Shown: piece after piece, positions 8,648-18,956 of the stretch | How positions within the stretch are numbered: the stretch's first letter is position 1 | How the letters are laid out: the number at the start of each line of letters is the position of its first letter | Source: an uncultured Bacilli bacterium | Lineage (GTDB): Bacteria; Bacillota_I; Bacilli_A; RF39; UBA660 | Assembly: GCA_947589735.1 (NCBI GenBank) | Contig: CANQCR010000005.1 | Span: forward strand, 1 to 64,000 | Length of the DNA stretch: 64,000 nt | Reading direction: 5' to 3' | Translations under genes and position numbers: made by a program | Notes under the pieces: model-generated | Seen by the model: the letters and a program-made list of their open reading frames with translations, nothing else | The model's database searches: none | What the model was told of the DNA's origin: nothing

Positions 8648-9598
8648 TTACACCTCACTTAGTAGAATAACTAATTTATCCATTAATAGATTAGCATTCA
8701 AATTATATTTTATATTTGTTTTTAAACTAGTTAAGATTTTTATCTTATTAGAAACTTTAACAACATCATTAAGTTTGGTAACTTCGTTAATTTGCGTTAG
8801 ATAGTCATCAAAATATTCTAAAGGCATGTCCAACAATTTATTTAAAACATCTTTATAATACAATACAAATAGTTCAAAAGCAACTGCTAACTTTTTACGA
8901 TCATTAAATGTTTCTAAAAAGCCTTTCGTCCGATAAACTAAAGCATCTTCTTTTCTTTTTTCTAAAAAAGATACATAACTTGTAACATCTTCAAGATATT
9001 TTAAACCGACATCACCAGTAAAGTTAGTATATGATTCGCTATCACTATATAGATAATTGCCAATTTTTTCAATCGTTGAACCATTTTTTATAACATTCTT
9101 TTTAAAGGATAAAATTTGGCAGCGTGAGACAATTGTATCTAATAGTTGATACATATTATCCGTAAGTAAAATAGCAATAATTCCTTCTGGTGGCTCTTCT
9201 AGAAACTTAAGAAGCGAATTAGCTGCTGATGCATTAAGTTTCTCGGCTTCCGATATAATATATATTCTTTTATTACCAGTTAAAGATTTATTGTTAAACT
9301 CTCGTTGTAATTCTTCTAATTGTTCTTTTTTAATCCATTCACCAATGGGTTTTATTAGTTTTATCTCTAAGGAATTGTTCGTTTCAATCTTATGACATTC
9401 TAGGCAATCATTACAGTTTTCATTGTTAGTATAATTATGAGGACACAACAAAAACTTAGCAAAAGCTAAGGCCATATCTAATCCTTTCGCATATCCATTT
9501 AATTCAAATAGATAGGCGTGGGAATATTTATCTTTGTTTATCGCATTTTTTAAAACACGATAAACAATCGGTTGTTCTTCTTTAAAATCATCCAACAT
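8648..9598 (-). CDS. holB: DNA polymerase III delta-prime subunit
   Basis: Clamp-loader subunit that works with DnaX (tau/gamma), encoded 1.2 kb upstream on the same strand. It has a C4 zinc module (CPHN...CNDCLECHKIE), an AAA+ core and the sensor segment TIVSRCQ. The P-loop position (ELNGYAKGLDMAL) lacks the canonical GxxGxGK(T/S), as is usual for delta-prime, which does not hydrolyse ATP. 316 residues is ordinary length. AGGTG precedes the ATG. Confidence 0.93.
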   Translation of the reverse strand: MLDDFKEEQPIVYRVLKNAINKDKYSHAYLFELNGYAKGLDMALAFAKFLLCPHNYTNNENCNDCLECHKIETNNSLEIKLIKPIGEWIKKEQLEELQREFNNKSLTGNKRIYIISEAEKLNASAANSLLKFLEEPPEGIIAILLTDNMYQLLDTIVSRCQILSFKKNVIKNGSTIEKIGNYLYSDSESYTNFTGDVGLKYLEDVTSYVSFLEKRKEDALVYRTKGFLETFNDRKKLAVAFELFVLYYKDVLNKLLDMPLEYFDDYLTQINEVTKLNDVVKVSNKIKILTSLKTNIKYNLNANLLMDKLVILLSEV

Positions 9599-9625
9599 AT
9601 TACACCTACTATATCAAACATATGT

Positions 9626-9811
9626 TCAAAAACCAAACATCAGTAGCATTATTAAACTAAGTAATCCTGGTACGCCAAAGATACTAACATAACCAATTGT
9701 TAAAAAGTTAAGAGGTATCAAAAGATTAAGAGGCGAAGATAAAACATTATAACCATATATAAAAAGGGTCGCTACAAGTAGTCTTTTTATAATTTTAAAC
9801 ACTTTAGACAT
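9626..9811 (-). CDS. Small BofA-like membrane protein
   Basis: 61 residues with two hydrophobic segments (about 10-25 and 33-60). The C-terminal half LNFLTIGYVSIFGVPGLL resembles the conserved end of BofA, the inhibitor of pro-sigma-K processing, and the gene lies just after recR as bofA does in B. subtilis. GGTGATG precedes the ATG. In Bacillus the protein holds back the SpoIVFB protease during sporulation; nothing else in this window speaks for sporulation, so the role here is open. The yaaL gene normally between recR and bofA is absent. Confidence 0.72.
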   Translation of the reverse strand: MSKVFKIIKRLLVATLFIYGYNVLSSPLNLLIPLNFLTIGYVSIFGVPGLLSLIMLLMFGF

Positions 9812-9854
9812 ATCATCACCACTATAATAATATGTCTAAAGCGTTTATTAAGAA

Positions 9855-10463
9855 CTAGTTATCATCAATAACTTGCTTACGATTTTCTAAAGCTAATTCA
9901 AGGGTTAAGGAATCAACATAGTCGATTTCTGTACCAAGTGGAACCCCATGCGCTATTTTAGATACTAAAACATCGGTATCACGTAATATTTTTGATATGT
10001 ATAGTGACGTTGTCTCCCCTTCAATGCTTGGTTTAACAGCGAGAATAACTTCTTTTATCTTTTCTTTTTTTATGCGATCAATTAATTTATCTAAATTGAT
10101 ATCTTCAGGATTAATACCATCTAATGGTGAGATTAAACCAGAAATGACGTGATAATAACCATTATATGTGCCAATTTTTTCAAATAAGGCAATACTTTTA
10201 GGATCTTCAACAACACATAATAAACTAGCATCCCGATTCTTGTCTTTGCATATTTCGCATAGATCATCTTCAGCTAAATTATTACACCTTGAGCACCTTT
10301 TAACTTTCGTTTTTGTATCACTAATGGACTTAGAGAATTGTTTTATAACGTCTTCATCTAAATCAAGGGTAGCTAAGGCATAGCGTTCAGCTGTTTTCTC
10401 ACCAATGCCAGGTAATTTTTTAAAGCATTCAATTAAGTTTTGAATAGTGTGAGGATAATGCAT
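9855..10463 (-). CDS. recR: Recombination mediator protein RecR
   Basis: Acts with RecF and RecO in loading RecA on gapped DNA. It has the HhH segment KKLPGIGEKTAERYA, a C4 zinc finger (CSRCNNLAEDDLCEIC) and a Toprim domain (LCVVEDPKSIALFEK...YHVISGLISPLDG). 202 residues, family length. Its ATG overlaps the ybaB stop by one base (TAATG), so it is translationally coupled. Confidence 0.96.
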   Translation of the reverse strand: MHYPHTIQNLIECFKKLPGIGEKTAERYALATLDLDEDVIKQFSKSISDTKTKVKRCSRCNNLAEDDLCEICKDKNRDASLLCVVEDPKSIALFEKIGTYNGYYHVISGLISPLDGINPEDINLDKLIDRIKKEKIKEVILAVKPSIEGETTSLYISKILRDTDVLVSKIAHGVPLGTEIDYVDSLTLELALENRKQVIDDN

Positions 10464-10768
10464 TAAAATAAACCTGGAATGTTTGGCATACCTTTTGTAA
10501 AGGCACCCATTGTTTCTTCTGTTTCTTTATCAATTTGTTTGATGGCATCAGTTAAAGCTACTACTATCATATCTTCTAACATTTCAATATCGTCTTTTTC
10601 TAATTTTTCAGCATCAATTTTGACACTTTTAACATCTTTTTTTCCATTCATTACAACTGTTACTAATGAGCTTTTACCCGTAAACTCCTTATTATTAAGT
10701 TCTTCTTGAGCAGCTGTCATATCACGTTGTAATTTTTGGACTTGTTTCATCATTGCTTGCATATTCAT
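10463..10768 (-). CDS. YbaB/EbfC nucleoid-associated protein
   Basis: Small dimeric DNA-binding protein usually placed between dnaX and recR (yaaK in B. subtilis). 101 residues: an N-terminal coiled-coil-forming helix (MQAMMKQVQKLQRDMTAAQEEL), the core VVMNGKKDVKSVKID, and a flexible end GMPNIPGLF. AAGGA precedes the ATG. Its biological role is poorly defined in all species. Confidence 0.93.
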   Translation of the reverse strand: MNMQAMMKQVQKLQRDMTAAQEELNNKEFTGKSSLVTVVMNGKKDVKSVKIDAEKLEKDDIEMLEDMIVVALTDAIKQIDKETEETMGAFTKGMPNIPGLF

Positions 10769-10783
10769 ATATATTCCTTCTTT

Positions 10784-12505
10784 CTAATTTTCATATTCGA
10801 TAATGTCATCAAACATTTCGGCTATTTCATTTTTCTCTTCAGGTGCTTCCGTACTATTTTCTTTAAAAATATCATCTAAAGAAATTGTTTCTTCTTCATA
10901 AACATATTTTTCTTTATGTTTATTATAATCATCTTTAATAAAGTTCCAATCATTTAAATCAATAGCAATTGGATAATAAGTTTCATAGAAGCATTGTTCA
11001 AATAACTCTTGAATTTCAATTAAATTATTATTAAATGTTTCAGCCATTAATTCTGTTTTATACATAAACATCAAATAGTTATCACTGACAGCCTTTAATT
11101 CGCCATCTTTGATTAAAGAAACGAGTTGACTAAAGTCTGGCATTGATAGAAAATCATTTAATTCTTCTAATTTAGCAGTAACACGTTTACGTTCCGTTTG
11201 CGAAAACTTACATAAAGCATTGTTAATTCTAATTTTCTTTAAAGTGGCCAATTTTTCATTATCTTGTGTTTCTTCTTTAGGCACTTTTTCTTCTTTTTCA
11301 CTTGTTTTGTTTGGCTTTTCTTCTTGTTCAACTACTTTTCTATCGCTTGACTCTTCATCTTCAGTTGGTTGCTCTTTTGTTTCCACTTTCGGTTCAACTA
11401 CAGCTTGTTCAAGTGATTTTGTTTGTTCCGTAACTTGTTTATTAGTACCTAACATTTTGATAAGTTCAATTTCTAATAATAATTTATTATCACTAGTATT
11501 GCGCATATCATTTATCAAAGAAGATAAGGCCTTGATGTAATTATAAATGTCATCTTCAACATTTAATGTCTTTATTTGTTGGTAAAGATTAGTTTCGCGT
11601 GAAACTAAAGATGGAGCGTGTAAATAAATTAAGCCATCTTTAAGTGTACTAATCAATTCTTGAACAATTTTAATCATGTTTTTACCATTCTGATCATAAT
11701 TTTCTAATTGTTCTAAAATACCAACTAAATCTTTATTTAACATTTTAAGAATAAAGTTATCTGTTTCTTCTTTTAATAAAGTACCATTAATATCATGAAT
11801 GTCTTTAATTTGAATTTTTTTATCACTATAAGCTAAAGTTTGATCTAATAAACTTATAGAATCACGCATTCCTCCATCAGATAATTTAGCTATTTCTTCT
11901 AAAGCATCATCATCGATGTTTATTTTTTCTTTTTTAACAATAAATTTAAGTCTTTCAACAATTTTATCAACACTGATTCTTTGATAATCAAAACGTTGAC
12001 AACGCGATAAAATCGTCATGGGTATTTTTTGAGGTTCGGTTGTAGCAAATATAAAGATGACATGGCTTGGGGGTTCTTCTAATGTTTTTAATAAAGCATT
12101 AAAAGCCGCACCCGATAACATATGAACTTCATCAATAATATAAATCTTATATTTACTATTGGCAGGTACTAAAGTGATTTTATTACGTATTTCTCTAATT
12201 TCATCAACGCCATTGTTAGAGGCAGCATCGATTTCAATAATATCAATATTTTGATTGGTATTAGCTTGTTCACATGAAACACATTTTTCACAAGGTTCAA
12301 GATCTTTTAAATTATGGCAATTTAAAATTTTAGCAAATATTTTGGCAATACTTGTCTTTCCTGTACCTCTGGGGCCACAAAACAGATAAGCGTGACTTAC
12401 CATATCATTTTTAATGGAGTTTTGTAAGGTTTTAACAATAACATCTTGACCGACAACATCATTAAATGTTTTTGGCCGATATTTTCGATATAAAGCTTGA
12501 TACAT
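10784..12505 (-). CDS. dnaX: DNA polymerase III subunits gamma and tau
   Basis: Clamp-loader ATPase. MYQALYRKYRPKTFNDVVGQ is the typical start; Walker A is GPRGTGKTSIAK, a C4 zinc module follows (CHN...CEKCVSCEQA), then DEVHML (Walker B) and LSRCQRF. Residues about 370-430 form a charged Glu/Lys/Thr-rich linker, and the C-terminal tau-specific part follows. 573 residues matches a tau-length protein. A stretch of the coding region holds a degenerate parS (11591-11606). A TATAAT just upstream suggests its own promoter besides read-through from tadA. Confidence 0.96.
   Translation of the reverse strand: MYQALYRKYRPKTFNDVVGQDVIVKTLQNSIKNDMVSHAYLFCGPRGTGKTSIAKIFAKILNCHNLKDLEPCEKCVSCEQANTNQNIDIIEIDAASNNGVDEIREIRNKITLVPANSKYKIYIIDEVHMLSGAAFNALLKTLEEPPSHVIFIFATTEPQKIPMTILSRCQRFDYQRISVDKIVERLKFIVKKEKINIDDDALEEIAKLSDGGMRDSISLLDQTLAYSDKKIQIKDIHDINGTLLKEETDNFILKMLNKDLVGILEQLENYDQNGKNMIKIVQELISTLKDGLIYLHAPSLVSRETNLYQQIKTLNVEDDIYNYIKALSSLINDMRNTSDNKLLLEIELIKMLGTNKQVTEQTKSLEQAVVEPKVETKEQPTEDEESSDRKVVEQEEKPNKTSEKEEKVPKEETQDNEKLATLKKIRINNALCKFSQTERKRVTAKLEELNDFLSMPDFSQLVSLIKDGELKAVSDNYLMFMYKTELMAETFNNNLIEIQELFEQCFYETYYPIAIDLNDWNFIKDDYNKHKEKYVYEEETISLDDIFKENSTEAPEEKNEIAEMFDDIIEYEN
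11591..11606. promoter_or_regulatory. Degenerate parS-like palindrome inside dnaX
   Basis: AGTTTCGCGTGAAACT differs from the parS consensus TGTTTCACGTGAAACA at three positions, two of them the outermost bases; the inner 14 bases differ at one. It lies 1.4 kb from a better parS. Binding is plausible but not certain. Confidence 0.5.
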
Positions 12506-12548
12506 TTCATCACCTTCTGCCTACTTATATTATACACTTTTATAGGTT

Positions 12549-12570
12549 AAAAAAAAAGAGACTACCTCTT
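12549..12570 (-). terminator. Weak terminator or attenuator after tadA
   Basis: On the minus strand AAGAG-GTAGT-CTCTT is followed by a run of T, overlapping the tadA stop codon. The five-bp stem is short, so partial read-through into dnaX is likely. Confidence 0.45.
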
Positions 12571-13014
12571 ATCTGCAAAGATTTTTTTAAGGATTTTCAT
12601 CATCTCTTTTTCAAGATTTTCATCATCTATTTTAATAGCTGTTACGTGATGATTATGTTTAGGATTAGAGAGAATATTTTCAATACTATTAACGCCACCA
12701 AACTTAGCATTATCGATAAGATAATAGACATTTTTTAAACGAGCTTGAATTAAAGCTCCAGCACACATAATACAAGGTTCCATTGTAACATACATATCAC
12801 AATCATTAAGGCGCCAATCATTTAAATAAGAACTAGCTTCTTCAATAGCAATAATTTCTGCATGTTTTGTCGCACATTTTGCTTGTTCTTTTAAGTTATG
12901 AGCTTTTGCAATAACCTTATTATTTTTAACGATAACAGCACCAATTGGTATTTCACCTTCTTGATGAGCTAATATAGCTTCATCCATCGCTATTTTTAAA
13001 TATTCTTGATTCAT
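12562..13014 (-). CDS. tadA: tRNA-specific adenosine deaminase
   Basis: Converts A34 to inosine in tRNA-Arg(ACG). Zinc deaminase motifs are both present: KHAEIIAIEEA (HAE) and MEPCIMCAGAL (PCxxC). 150 residues, family length. It lies upstream of dnaX as in B. subtilis; here the SRP RNA gene is upstream of tadA rather than between tadA and dnaX. GGTGAT lies just before the ATG. Confidence 0.95.
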   Translation of the reverse strand: MNQEYLKIAMDEAILAHQEGEIPIGAVIVKNNKVIAKAHNLKEQAKCATKHAEIIAIEEASSYLNDWRLNDCDMYVTMEPCIMCAGALIQARLKNVYYLIDNAKFGGVNSIENILSNPKHNHHVTAIKIDDENLEKEMMKILKKIFADKR

Positions 13015-13025
13015 CCTATCACCAA

Positions 13026-13041
13026 CGTTTCACGTGAAACA
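13026..13041. promoter_or_regulatory. parS centromere site
   Basis: CGTTTCACGTGAAACA matches the 16-bp parS consensus TGTTTCACGTGAAACA at 15 positions; the inner 14 bases form a perfect palindrome. It lies between the SRP RNA gene and tadA, about 9 kb from the origin, where ParB (Spo0J) sites cluster in Firmicutes. No canonical parB is in the window. Confidence 0.88.
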
Positions 13042-13048
13042 AAAAAAA

Positions 13049-13123
13049 GAGGTGCACACAATTAGGAACTCTTAAGGCTGCTGTTTTCCAACTCTGACCT
13101 GGTTCAAGTATAAATGTTGCACC
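13049..13123 (-). ncRNA. ffs: Small signal recognition particle RNA (4.5S type)
   Basis: Read on the minus strand, ACCAGGTCAG, a GGAA tetraloop closed by GTT/AAC, and AGCAGCC reproduce the conserved domain IV that binds Ffh. The ends GGTGCA and TGCACC pair, giving an elongated hairpin of about 75 nt, followed by eight T. It directs nascent membrane and secreted proteins to the translocon with Ffh and FtsY. This is the short bacterial form without the Alu domain found in Bacillus scRNA. It lies between gyrA and tadA. The exact 5' and 3' ends are estimates. Confidence 0.93.
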
Positions 13124-13129
13124 AATTAA

Positions 13130-13158
13130 AGTTTATCTTATTTGTATTTAAAAAACAA
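13130..13158 (-). promoter_or_regulatory. Promoter of the SRP RNA gene
   Basis: On the minus strand TTGTTT (13153-13158), a 17-base spacer and TAAACT (13130-13135) are positioned so that transcription would begin at the GG of the SRP RNA terminal stem. The hexamers are moderate matches. Confidence 0.5.
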
Positions 13159-13180
13159 GTCTTTTTTATATAAAATTAAA

Positions 13181-13211
13181 AAAGTAAGTAAACTTTGTGT
13201 CTACTTACTTT
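13181..13211 (-). terminator. Terminator after gyrA
   Basis: AAAGTAAGTA and TACTTACTTT form a 10-bp stem around an 11-base loop directly after the gyrA stop, followed by further T residues on the minus strand. Confidence 0.75.
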
Positions 13212-13216
13212 TGTTA

Positions 13217-15775
13217 TTATTCTTCTTCACTAGAAGTTTCATCAGGTGTTTCATTTAACTCTTCAGTATTCTCTTCTGTTTCTTCTTCAGGATCTAATAC
13301 GGTAATAGTACTTACCTTTTGTTCATCTTTTAAGTTAATTAACTTAACACCTTGAGCAACGCGACCAATTGTTGAAATTTGTGTTAGTGAAAGACGAATA
13401 ATCATACCACTATCGGTAATAAGAATTAAATCTTCACTGCCATCAACAATCTTGAAGGAAACGATATTACCATTCTTTTCAGTAACATTAAGAGCTTTTA
13501 CACCTTTACTACCACGATGGGTCATTCGATATTGATCTATTTTAGTCTTTTTACCATAACCTTTTTCAGTTACAACTAAAACTTCATCTTTATCACTAGC
13601 AAACTCCATACCAACAGCATAGCCATCGCCAACATCAATACCCCGAACACCGGCAGCTGTTCGACCCATTATTCTAATTTCTTTCTCATTAAAACGAATA
13701 ATACGACCATTTGATGAAGCAATTAAGATTTCGGCATTACCTTCTGTTATTTTAGCTGAAATTAATTCATCGTTTTCTTTTAAGGTAATAGCTATCTTAC
13801 CATTAGTACGAATGTTTTCAAACTCACTAATATTAGTACGTTTAATAATACCTTTCTTCGTACATAAAACGACATAAGCTGGAACATCTTTTGGTGTAGC
13901 TTTTAACATTACATTAACACGTTCGTCTTTTTCTAATGGAAGTAAATTAATAATTGGTAAACCTTTAGATTGACGACTATAAAGTGGTACTTCATAACCT
14001 TTCATACGATATACTTTACCTTTATTAGTAAAGAATAAAATGTAATCATGGGTGGTCATATAAAGAATATTTTGAACGAAATCTTCTTCATTCGTAGCCA
14101 TTCCTTTAATACCTACCCCACCCCGTTTTTGGGCTTTATAAGTATCACTTTCAACACGTTTAATATAGCCTTTTTCGGTTAAGGTAACAACTAATTCTTC
14201 CGTTGGAATAAGTGATTCATCATCGATATAATCAATTGCTGTCATATCGATTGATGTTCTTCTTTCATCAGCATATTTATTCTTGATTTCAAGTAATTCT
14301 TGTTTAATTATTTCAAGAACTTTTTGTTCACTAGCTAAAATACTATTTAATTCATCAATTAATTTAATTAAATTAGCTAATTCTTCTTCAATCTTACTAC
14401 GTTCTAGACCTGTTAAACGTCGTAATTTAAGTTCAAGAATACTATCAGCTTGAATTTCAGTTAAATCAAAATTACTGATTAACGCTTCTTTAGCAATTTG
14501 ATCCGTTTCAGAATCACGAATAATTTTGATTACAGCATCAATATTATCAAGAGCTATTTTATAACCTTCTAGAATATGAACTCTTGCTTGTGATTTTTTA
14601 AGATCAAAACGGGTTCTTCTAATAATAACTTCTTTTTGATGGTCAATATATTTAGAAATAATACTTGTTAATGGTAAGGTCTTTGGAGTACCATTATCTA
14701 GCATTAAGAAGATAATACCATAATTTACTTGGAAAGAAGTATGTTTATATAAGTTATTTAAAATAACTTGAGCATTGGCATCTTTCTTTAAAGTAATGGT
14801 AATTTTAACACCATCTTTTAAATCAGTATGATAATCTGATATACCATCAATAATTTTGTTGTGAACAAGTTCAGCAACTTTATCTTTTAAATCTTGAGTA
14901 TTGACGCCATATGGAACTTCACTAATAACAATTTGTGTATGGTTAGCATGTTCTTCAATGGTTGCCCGGCTTCTTATTGTAATACTACCGCGTCCGGTTT
15001 CATAGGCTCTTCTTATACCTGAATTACCTAGGATGACACCACCAGTTGGAAAATCAGGACCTTTAATATATTGCATTAATCCAGCGGTATCAATATCGGG
15101 ATTATCAATATAAGCAACACAACCATCAATGACTTCACCTAAATTATGAGGTGGTATATTAGTGGCCATACCAACAGCAATACCCATTGATCCATTAACT
15201 AAAACGTTTGGAAAACGGCTAGGTAAAACCTTAGGTTCTTTACTTGTAACATCAAAGTTATCATCCATATCAACTGTATCTTTATTGATATCTCTTAATA
15301 ATTCAAGGGATATTTTAGATAATCTGGCTTCCGTGTAACGATAAGCAGCAGCGCCATCACCTTCGATATTACCAAAATTTCCGTGACCATCAACTAACAT
15401 ATAACGTTGACTGAAATCTTGAGCTAATCTTACCATTGCTTCATAGATACTAGAATCGCCATGAGGATGATAATGACCCATAACATAACCAACGGTTGTA
15501 GCTGATTTTTTATGAGGTTTATCAGGAGTATTACCCTCTTCGTACATTGACCATAAAATACGACGATGAACAGGCTTTAAACCATCTCTTAAGTCTGGAA
15601 TGGCACGAGATGTAATAACACTCATTGAATAGTCAAGGAAAGAATCTTTTACTTCATCAACAATATTATTTTCAGCTAAAGAATCACGTTCGTGAAAAGT
15701 ATCTTGAAAATCATTATTATCACTAGTGTTTTGAATTGTTTCTTGATTTTGTTCTTCAATATTATTTTCTTCCAC
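13217..15775 (-). CDS. gyrA: DNA gyrase subunit A
   Basis: Breakage-reunion subunit of gyrase, which introduces negative supercoils. The quinolone-determining region reads [19 protein letters not shown], keeping Ser and the acidic residue typical of sensitive enzymes; the catalytic Tyr is in the [10 protein letters not shown] block. The C-terminal beta-pinwheel repeats and the GyrA box ([10 protein letters not shown]) are present, ending in an acidic Glu/Thr tail. 852 residues. The start is GTG with AGGAGGTGAG four bases upstream. It lies 12 bases after gyrB, so the two are co-transcribed. Confidence 0.97.
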   Translation of the reverse strand: MEENNIEEQNQETIQNTSDNNDFQDTFHERDSLAENNIVDEVKDSFLDYSMSVITSRAIPDLRDGLKPVHRRILWSMYEEGNTPDKPHKKSATTVGYVMGHYHPHGDSSIYEAMVRLAQDFSQRYMLVDGHGNFGNIEGDGAAAYRYTEARLSKISLELLRDINKDTVDMDDNFDVTSKEPKVLPSRFPNVLVNGSMGIAVGMATNIPPHNLGEVIDGCVAYIDNPDIDTAGLMQYIKGPDFPTGGVILGNSGIRRAYETGRGSITIRSRATIEEHANHTQIVISEVPYGVNTQDLKDKVAELVHNKIIDGISDYHTDLKDGVKITITLKKDANAQVILNNLYKHTSFQVNYGIIFLMLDNGTPKTLPLTSIISKYIDHQKEVIIRRTRFDLKKSQARVHILEGYKIALDNIDAVIKIIRDSETDQIAKEALISNFDLTEIQADSILELKLRRLTGLERSKIEEELANLIKLIDELNSILASEQKVLEIIKQELLEIKNKYADERRTSIDMTAIDYIDDESLIPTEELVVTLTEKGYIKRVESDTYKAQKRGGVGIKGMATNEEDFVQNILYMTTHDYILFFTNKGKVYRMKGYEVPLYSRQSKGLPIINLLPLEKDERVNVMLKATPKDVPAYVVLCTKKGIIKRTNISEFENIRTNGKIAITLKENDELISAKITEGNAEILIASSNGRIIRFNEKEIRIMGRTAAGVRGIDVGDGYAVGMEFASDKDEVLVVTEKGYGKKTKIDQYRMTHRGSKGVKALNVTEKNGNIVSFKIVDGSEDLILITDSGMIIRLSLTQISTIGRVAQGVKLINLKDEQKVSTITVLDPEEETEENTEELNETPDETSSEEE

Positions 15776-15787
15776 TTAACTCACCTC

Positions 15788-17707
15788 CTAAATATCTAGG
15801 TTTTTAACCTTAATAGCATTTTCTTCAATAAACTTACGGCGTGGTTCAACCTCATCACCCATAAGTTTCTCAAATATAGCATCAGCAGCGACACAATCAT
15901 CAACTGTTATTCTTCTTAAAACACGTTTATTAATATCCATAGTTGTCTCATTTAACTCTTCAGCGTCCATCTCACCTAAACCTTTCATTCGAGCAATTTC
16001 AGCACGAGCTCGAACGTTTTCCGGTAAAGTTGCTAAATAGTCATCTTTTTCTTTCTCATCTAGGACATATTTTCGCGTTTTTCCGTGCATAATACGGAAT
16101 AATGGTGGTTGGGCAGCATAGACATGCCCCTTCTCCACAATTGGTCTAAAAAAGCGATAAAATAAGGTTAAAAGAAGAACTCTGATGTGTGATCCATCGA
16201 CATCGGCATCGGTCATGATGATAATTTTGTCATATCTTAATTTATCAAGATTAAACTCTTCACCAATACCAGTACCAAAGGCCGTAATAATCGTTCTAAT
16301 TTCTTCATTACCTAAAGCCCGATCAAGACGATTCTTTTCAACATTAAGAATTTTACCACGCAAAGGTAAAATAGCTTGTGTCATCGAATCACGACCCTTT
16401 TTCGCACTACCACCGGCTGAATCTCCCTCGACAATAAAGATTTCTGATACTTTTGGATCTTTACTCTTACAATCAGACAATTTACCAAAGAAGTTCGTAA
16501 CAGCTAAATCACTTTTACGCGTAATTTCTCTAGCCTTACGAGCAGCATTACGAGCCCGACATGCTAAAATAGATTTTTCAATAATAGCTCTAGCATCTTC
16601 AGGATTTTCTAGTAAGAATTTTTCAAATCCCTCACTAAAGACATTATCAGCTAATTTACGTACTTCTGAGTTACCTAAACGTCCCTTTGTTTGACCTTCA
16701 AATTGGGGATTTGGATGCTTACAAGAAATGATCATTGTAAGACCTTCTTTAACATCATCACCCGTTAAAGATTCATCTTTTTCTTTTAAAATACCAGATT
16801 TTCTAGCATAATTATTAATAACTCTCGTTAAAGCTCTTTTAACACCCTCTTCGTGCGTACCACCATCGTGCGTATTAATATTATTAACGAAAGAATAGAT
16901 ATTTTCATTGTAGCCAGTATTATATTGCATAGCTACTTCAAACATAACATCATCTTCCATACCTTCAAGATGAATAATACTCTCATGAACTGGTGTCTTA
17001 CCTTGATTGATAAAGCGAACGTATTCTGAGATACCACCTTCGTACATAAAGGTCTCACCGGTTGTATCTTCATCATCACGGTCATCTCTTAAAGTAATTT
17101 TTAGGCCACGATTTAAGAAAGCTAGTTCTCTTGTTCTAACTTTTAAGGTATTATAATCATAAATATCGGTATCAAAAATATCAGGATCTGGTTTAAAAGT
17201 AACAACGGTTCCGGTTCGATTTTCTTCACACTCACCGATGACCTTTAAAGGCTCTTTCGTGTGTCCACCATCTTCAAAACGAACATAATAAATTTTACCA
17301 TTTTTATAGACACGAACTTCAACCCATTTCGATAAGGCATTAACAACTGATGCACCTACACCATGTAAGCCACCAGATACTTTGTATCCGCCACCACCGA
17401 ATTTACCACCGGCGTGTAAGACGGTATAAACAGTTTCAACAGTGGATATTTTGGTCTTAGGGTGAATATCAACTGGAATACCTCTTCCGTCATCACGAAC
17501 GGTAATAGAATTATCCTTATTAATAATAATTTCAATATTGTTACAAAAGCCGGCTAAAGACTCATCAATAGCGTTATCAACAATCTCCCATACAAGATGG
17601 TGTAAGCCCTTAACATCCGTGGTACCAATATACATACCTGGTCTTTTTCTTACAGCCTCTAAGCCCTCTAATACTTGAATATCCGAAGCATCATAATGTT
17701 CATTCAT
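15788..17707 (-). CDS. gyrB: DNA gyrase subunit B
   Basis: ATPase subunit of gyrase. GHKL motifs are clear: [22 protein letters not shown] and [14 protein letters not shown]. The Toprim domain has [14 protein letters not shown] and DADVDGSHI, and the C-terminus carries the [12 protein letters not shown]-type segment. 639 residues, normal for Bacillota. GAGGTGAAAG precedes the ATG. Its first codons overlap the end of recF by 8 bases, a coupled arrangement seen in this gene order. Confidence 0.97.
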   Translation of the reverse strand: MNEHYDASDIQVLEGLEAVRKRPGMYIGTTDVKGLHHLVWEIVDNAIDESLAGFCNNIEIIINKDNSITVRDDGRGIPVDIHPKTKISTVETVYTVLHAGGKFGGGGYKVSGGLHGVGASVVNALSKWVEVRVYKNGKIYYVRFEDGGHTKEPLKVIGECEENRTGTVVTFKPDPDIFDTDIYDYNTLKVRTRELAFLNRGLKITLRDDRDDEDTTGETFMYEGGISEYVRFINQGKTPVHESIIHLEGMEDDVMFEVAMQYNTGYNENIYSFVNNINTHDGGTHEEGVKRALTRVINNYARKSGILKEKDESLTGDDVKEGLTMIISCKHPNPQFEGQTKGRLGNSEVRKLADNVFSEGFEKFLLENPEDARAIIEKSILACRARNAARKAREITRKSDLAVTNFFGKLSDCKSKDPKVSEIFIVEGDSAGGSAKKGRDSMTQAILPLRGKILNVEKNRLDRALGNEEIRTIITAFGTGIGEEFNLDKLRYDKIIIMTDADVDGSHIRVLLLTLFYRFFRPIVEKGHVYAAQPPLFRIMHGKTRKYVLDEKEKDDYLATLPENVRARAEIARMKGLGEMDAEELNETTMDINKRVLRRITVDDCVAADAIFEKLMGDEVEPRRKFIEENAIKVKNLDI

Positions 17708-18830
17708 TTTCTTTCACCTCTTTGATTTTAATTAACTTACCATCAAGAACCTGAAATAATTTAGCTTTTTTAATTAATTTTTCATCTAAATTATTAAGAT
17801 CTGTCGTAGTAATAATGGTTTGAATATTTTTACTTATATATTTTAGTAAGTTATTTTTTTTATCATCTGATAATTCACTAAAAACATCATCTAAAAGTAA
17901 GATAGGTGTACTTTCTTTATACTTTTTAAATATTTCAATTTCTGATAGTTTAAGACATAATATTGCTAAGCGTTGTTGACCTTGAGATCCATAAGCTTTT
18001 AAATTACTCTCACCAAGTAAAAACTCAAAATCATCTTTATGGGGACCAAAGTTTGTTGAACACATCTTAATATCATAATTTAAATGATCTTGATAAAACT
18101 TTCGTAAATAATTTTTAGCTTTATCATCATCTTTTAAATCAATATTTAAACTTGGTACATAATGAAGATTAAAGCCATCTAGACCCATAATATCCTGATA
18201 GATTTTCTCACAATAAGCATTAACTTTTTCAATATATTTAAAGCGCATTTTCATTAGGATAATTGCTTTATCTATTAAATAATTAGTAAGTATTTCAAAG
18301 TAATTCATATCTATATTTTGATTAATATTAGCTTTTTTTAAATACTCATTACGCATTTTAAGAAGCTTATTATAATCATTTAAAATAATAAAATAATTAC
18401 TATATAATTGTGATAATTCAAGATTGAAATACTTTCTTCGCCCTTGCGGAGATCCTTTTAGTAATTCTAAATCATCAGGATAAAAAATAATAATATTCAT
18501 ATTAGAGATATAATCGCTAACTTTCTTGATGTAACTGTTATCTATCTTTAATATTTTATTATTATTTTCAATCGTTACGCTTAGATCAATATCTAAACTA
18601 CCTTTATTGATACTTCCATTTATAATAGCCCTTTTTTCATCATTTCTAATTAAACTATTATCGATGAAAGAACGATGTGATTTAGTAATACCTAAAACAT
18701 ATATGCTTTCTAAGAGATTAGTCTTACCTTGAGCGTTATCGCCATAGATAATATTTATGCCCTTGTAAAAACGGGTTCGTAAATGTTTATAATTTCTAAA
18801 ATTAATGAGCTCTATTTTTTTTAAAATCAT
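17700..18830 (-). CDS. recF: DNA replication and repair protein RecF
   Basis: SMC-like ATPase that with RecO and RecR loads RecA at gaps. Walker A is [14 protein letters not shown], the signature is [18 protein letters not shown], and Walker B is [17 protein letters not shown]. 376 residues, normal length. GAGG lies about 7 bases before the ATG. A separate promoter is likely, since a terminator ends the comK message just upstream. Confidence 0.96.
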   Translation of the reverse strand: MILKKIELINFRNYKHLRTRFYKGINIIYGDNAQGKTNLLESIYVLGITKSHRSFIDNSLIRNDEKRAIINGSINKGSLDIDLSVTIENNNKILKIDNSYIKKVSDYISNMNIIIFYPDDLELLKGSPQGRRKYFNLELSQLYSNYFIILNDYNKLLKMRNEYLKKANINQNIDMNYFEILTNYLIDKAIILMKMRFKYIEKVNAYCEKIYQDIMGLDGFNLHYVPSLNIDLKDDDKAKNYLRKFYQDHLNYDIKMCSTNFGPHKDDFEFLLGESNLKAYGSQGQQRLAILCLKLSEIEIFKKYKESTPILLLDDVFSELSDDKKNNLLKYISKNIQTIITTTDLNNLDEKLIKKAKLFQVLDGKLIKIKEVKENE

Positions 18831-18908
18831 CTTATACCTCGTTTTTTTGACTTAAAATTGTCTATTTTTAATAATTAGTAAAATCTAATACTCCTATACA
18901 CACATAAT

Positions 18909-18917
18909 ATTATATCA
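18909..18917 (-). promoter_or_regulatory. Extended -10 promoter for recF-gyrB-gyrA
   Basis: On the minus strand TGATATAAT is an extended -10 element about 80 bases upstream of recF and just past the comK terminator. I see no convincing -35. Confidence 0.5.
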
Positions 18918-18938
18918 TAAAATAAGCCTTAAAAAAAG

Positions 18939-18956
18939 AAAAAAGCTAATTTTTAG
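18939..18956 (-). terminator. Terminator at the end of comK
   Basis: A short stem (GGCTAA / TTAGCT) with an AAA loop overlaps the comK stop and is followed by TTTTTTC on the minus strand. Confidence 0.6.
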
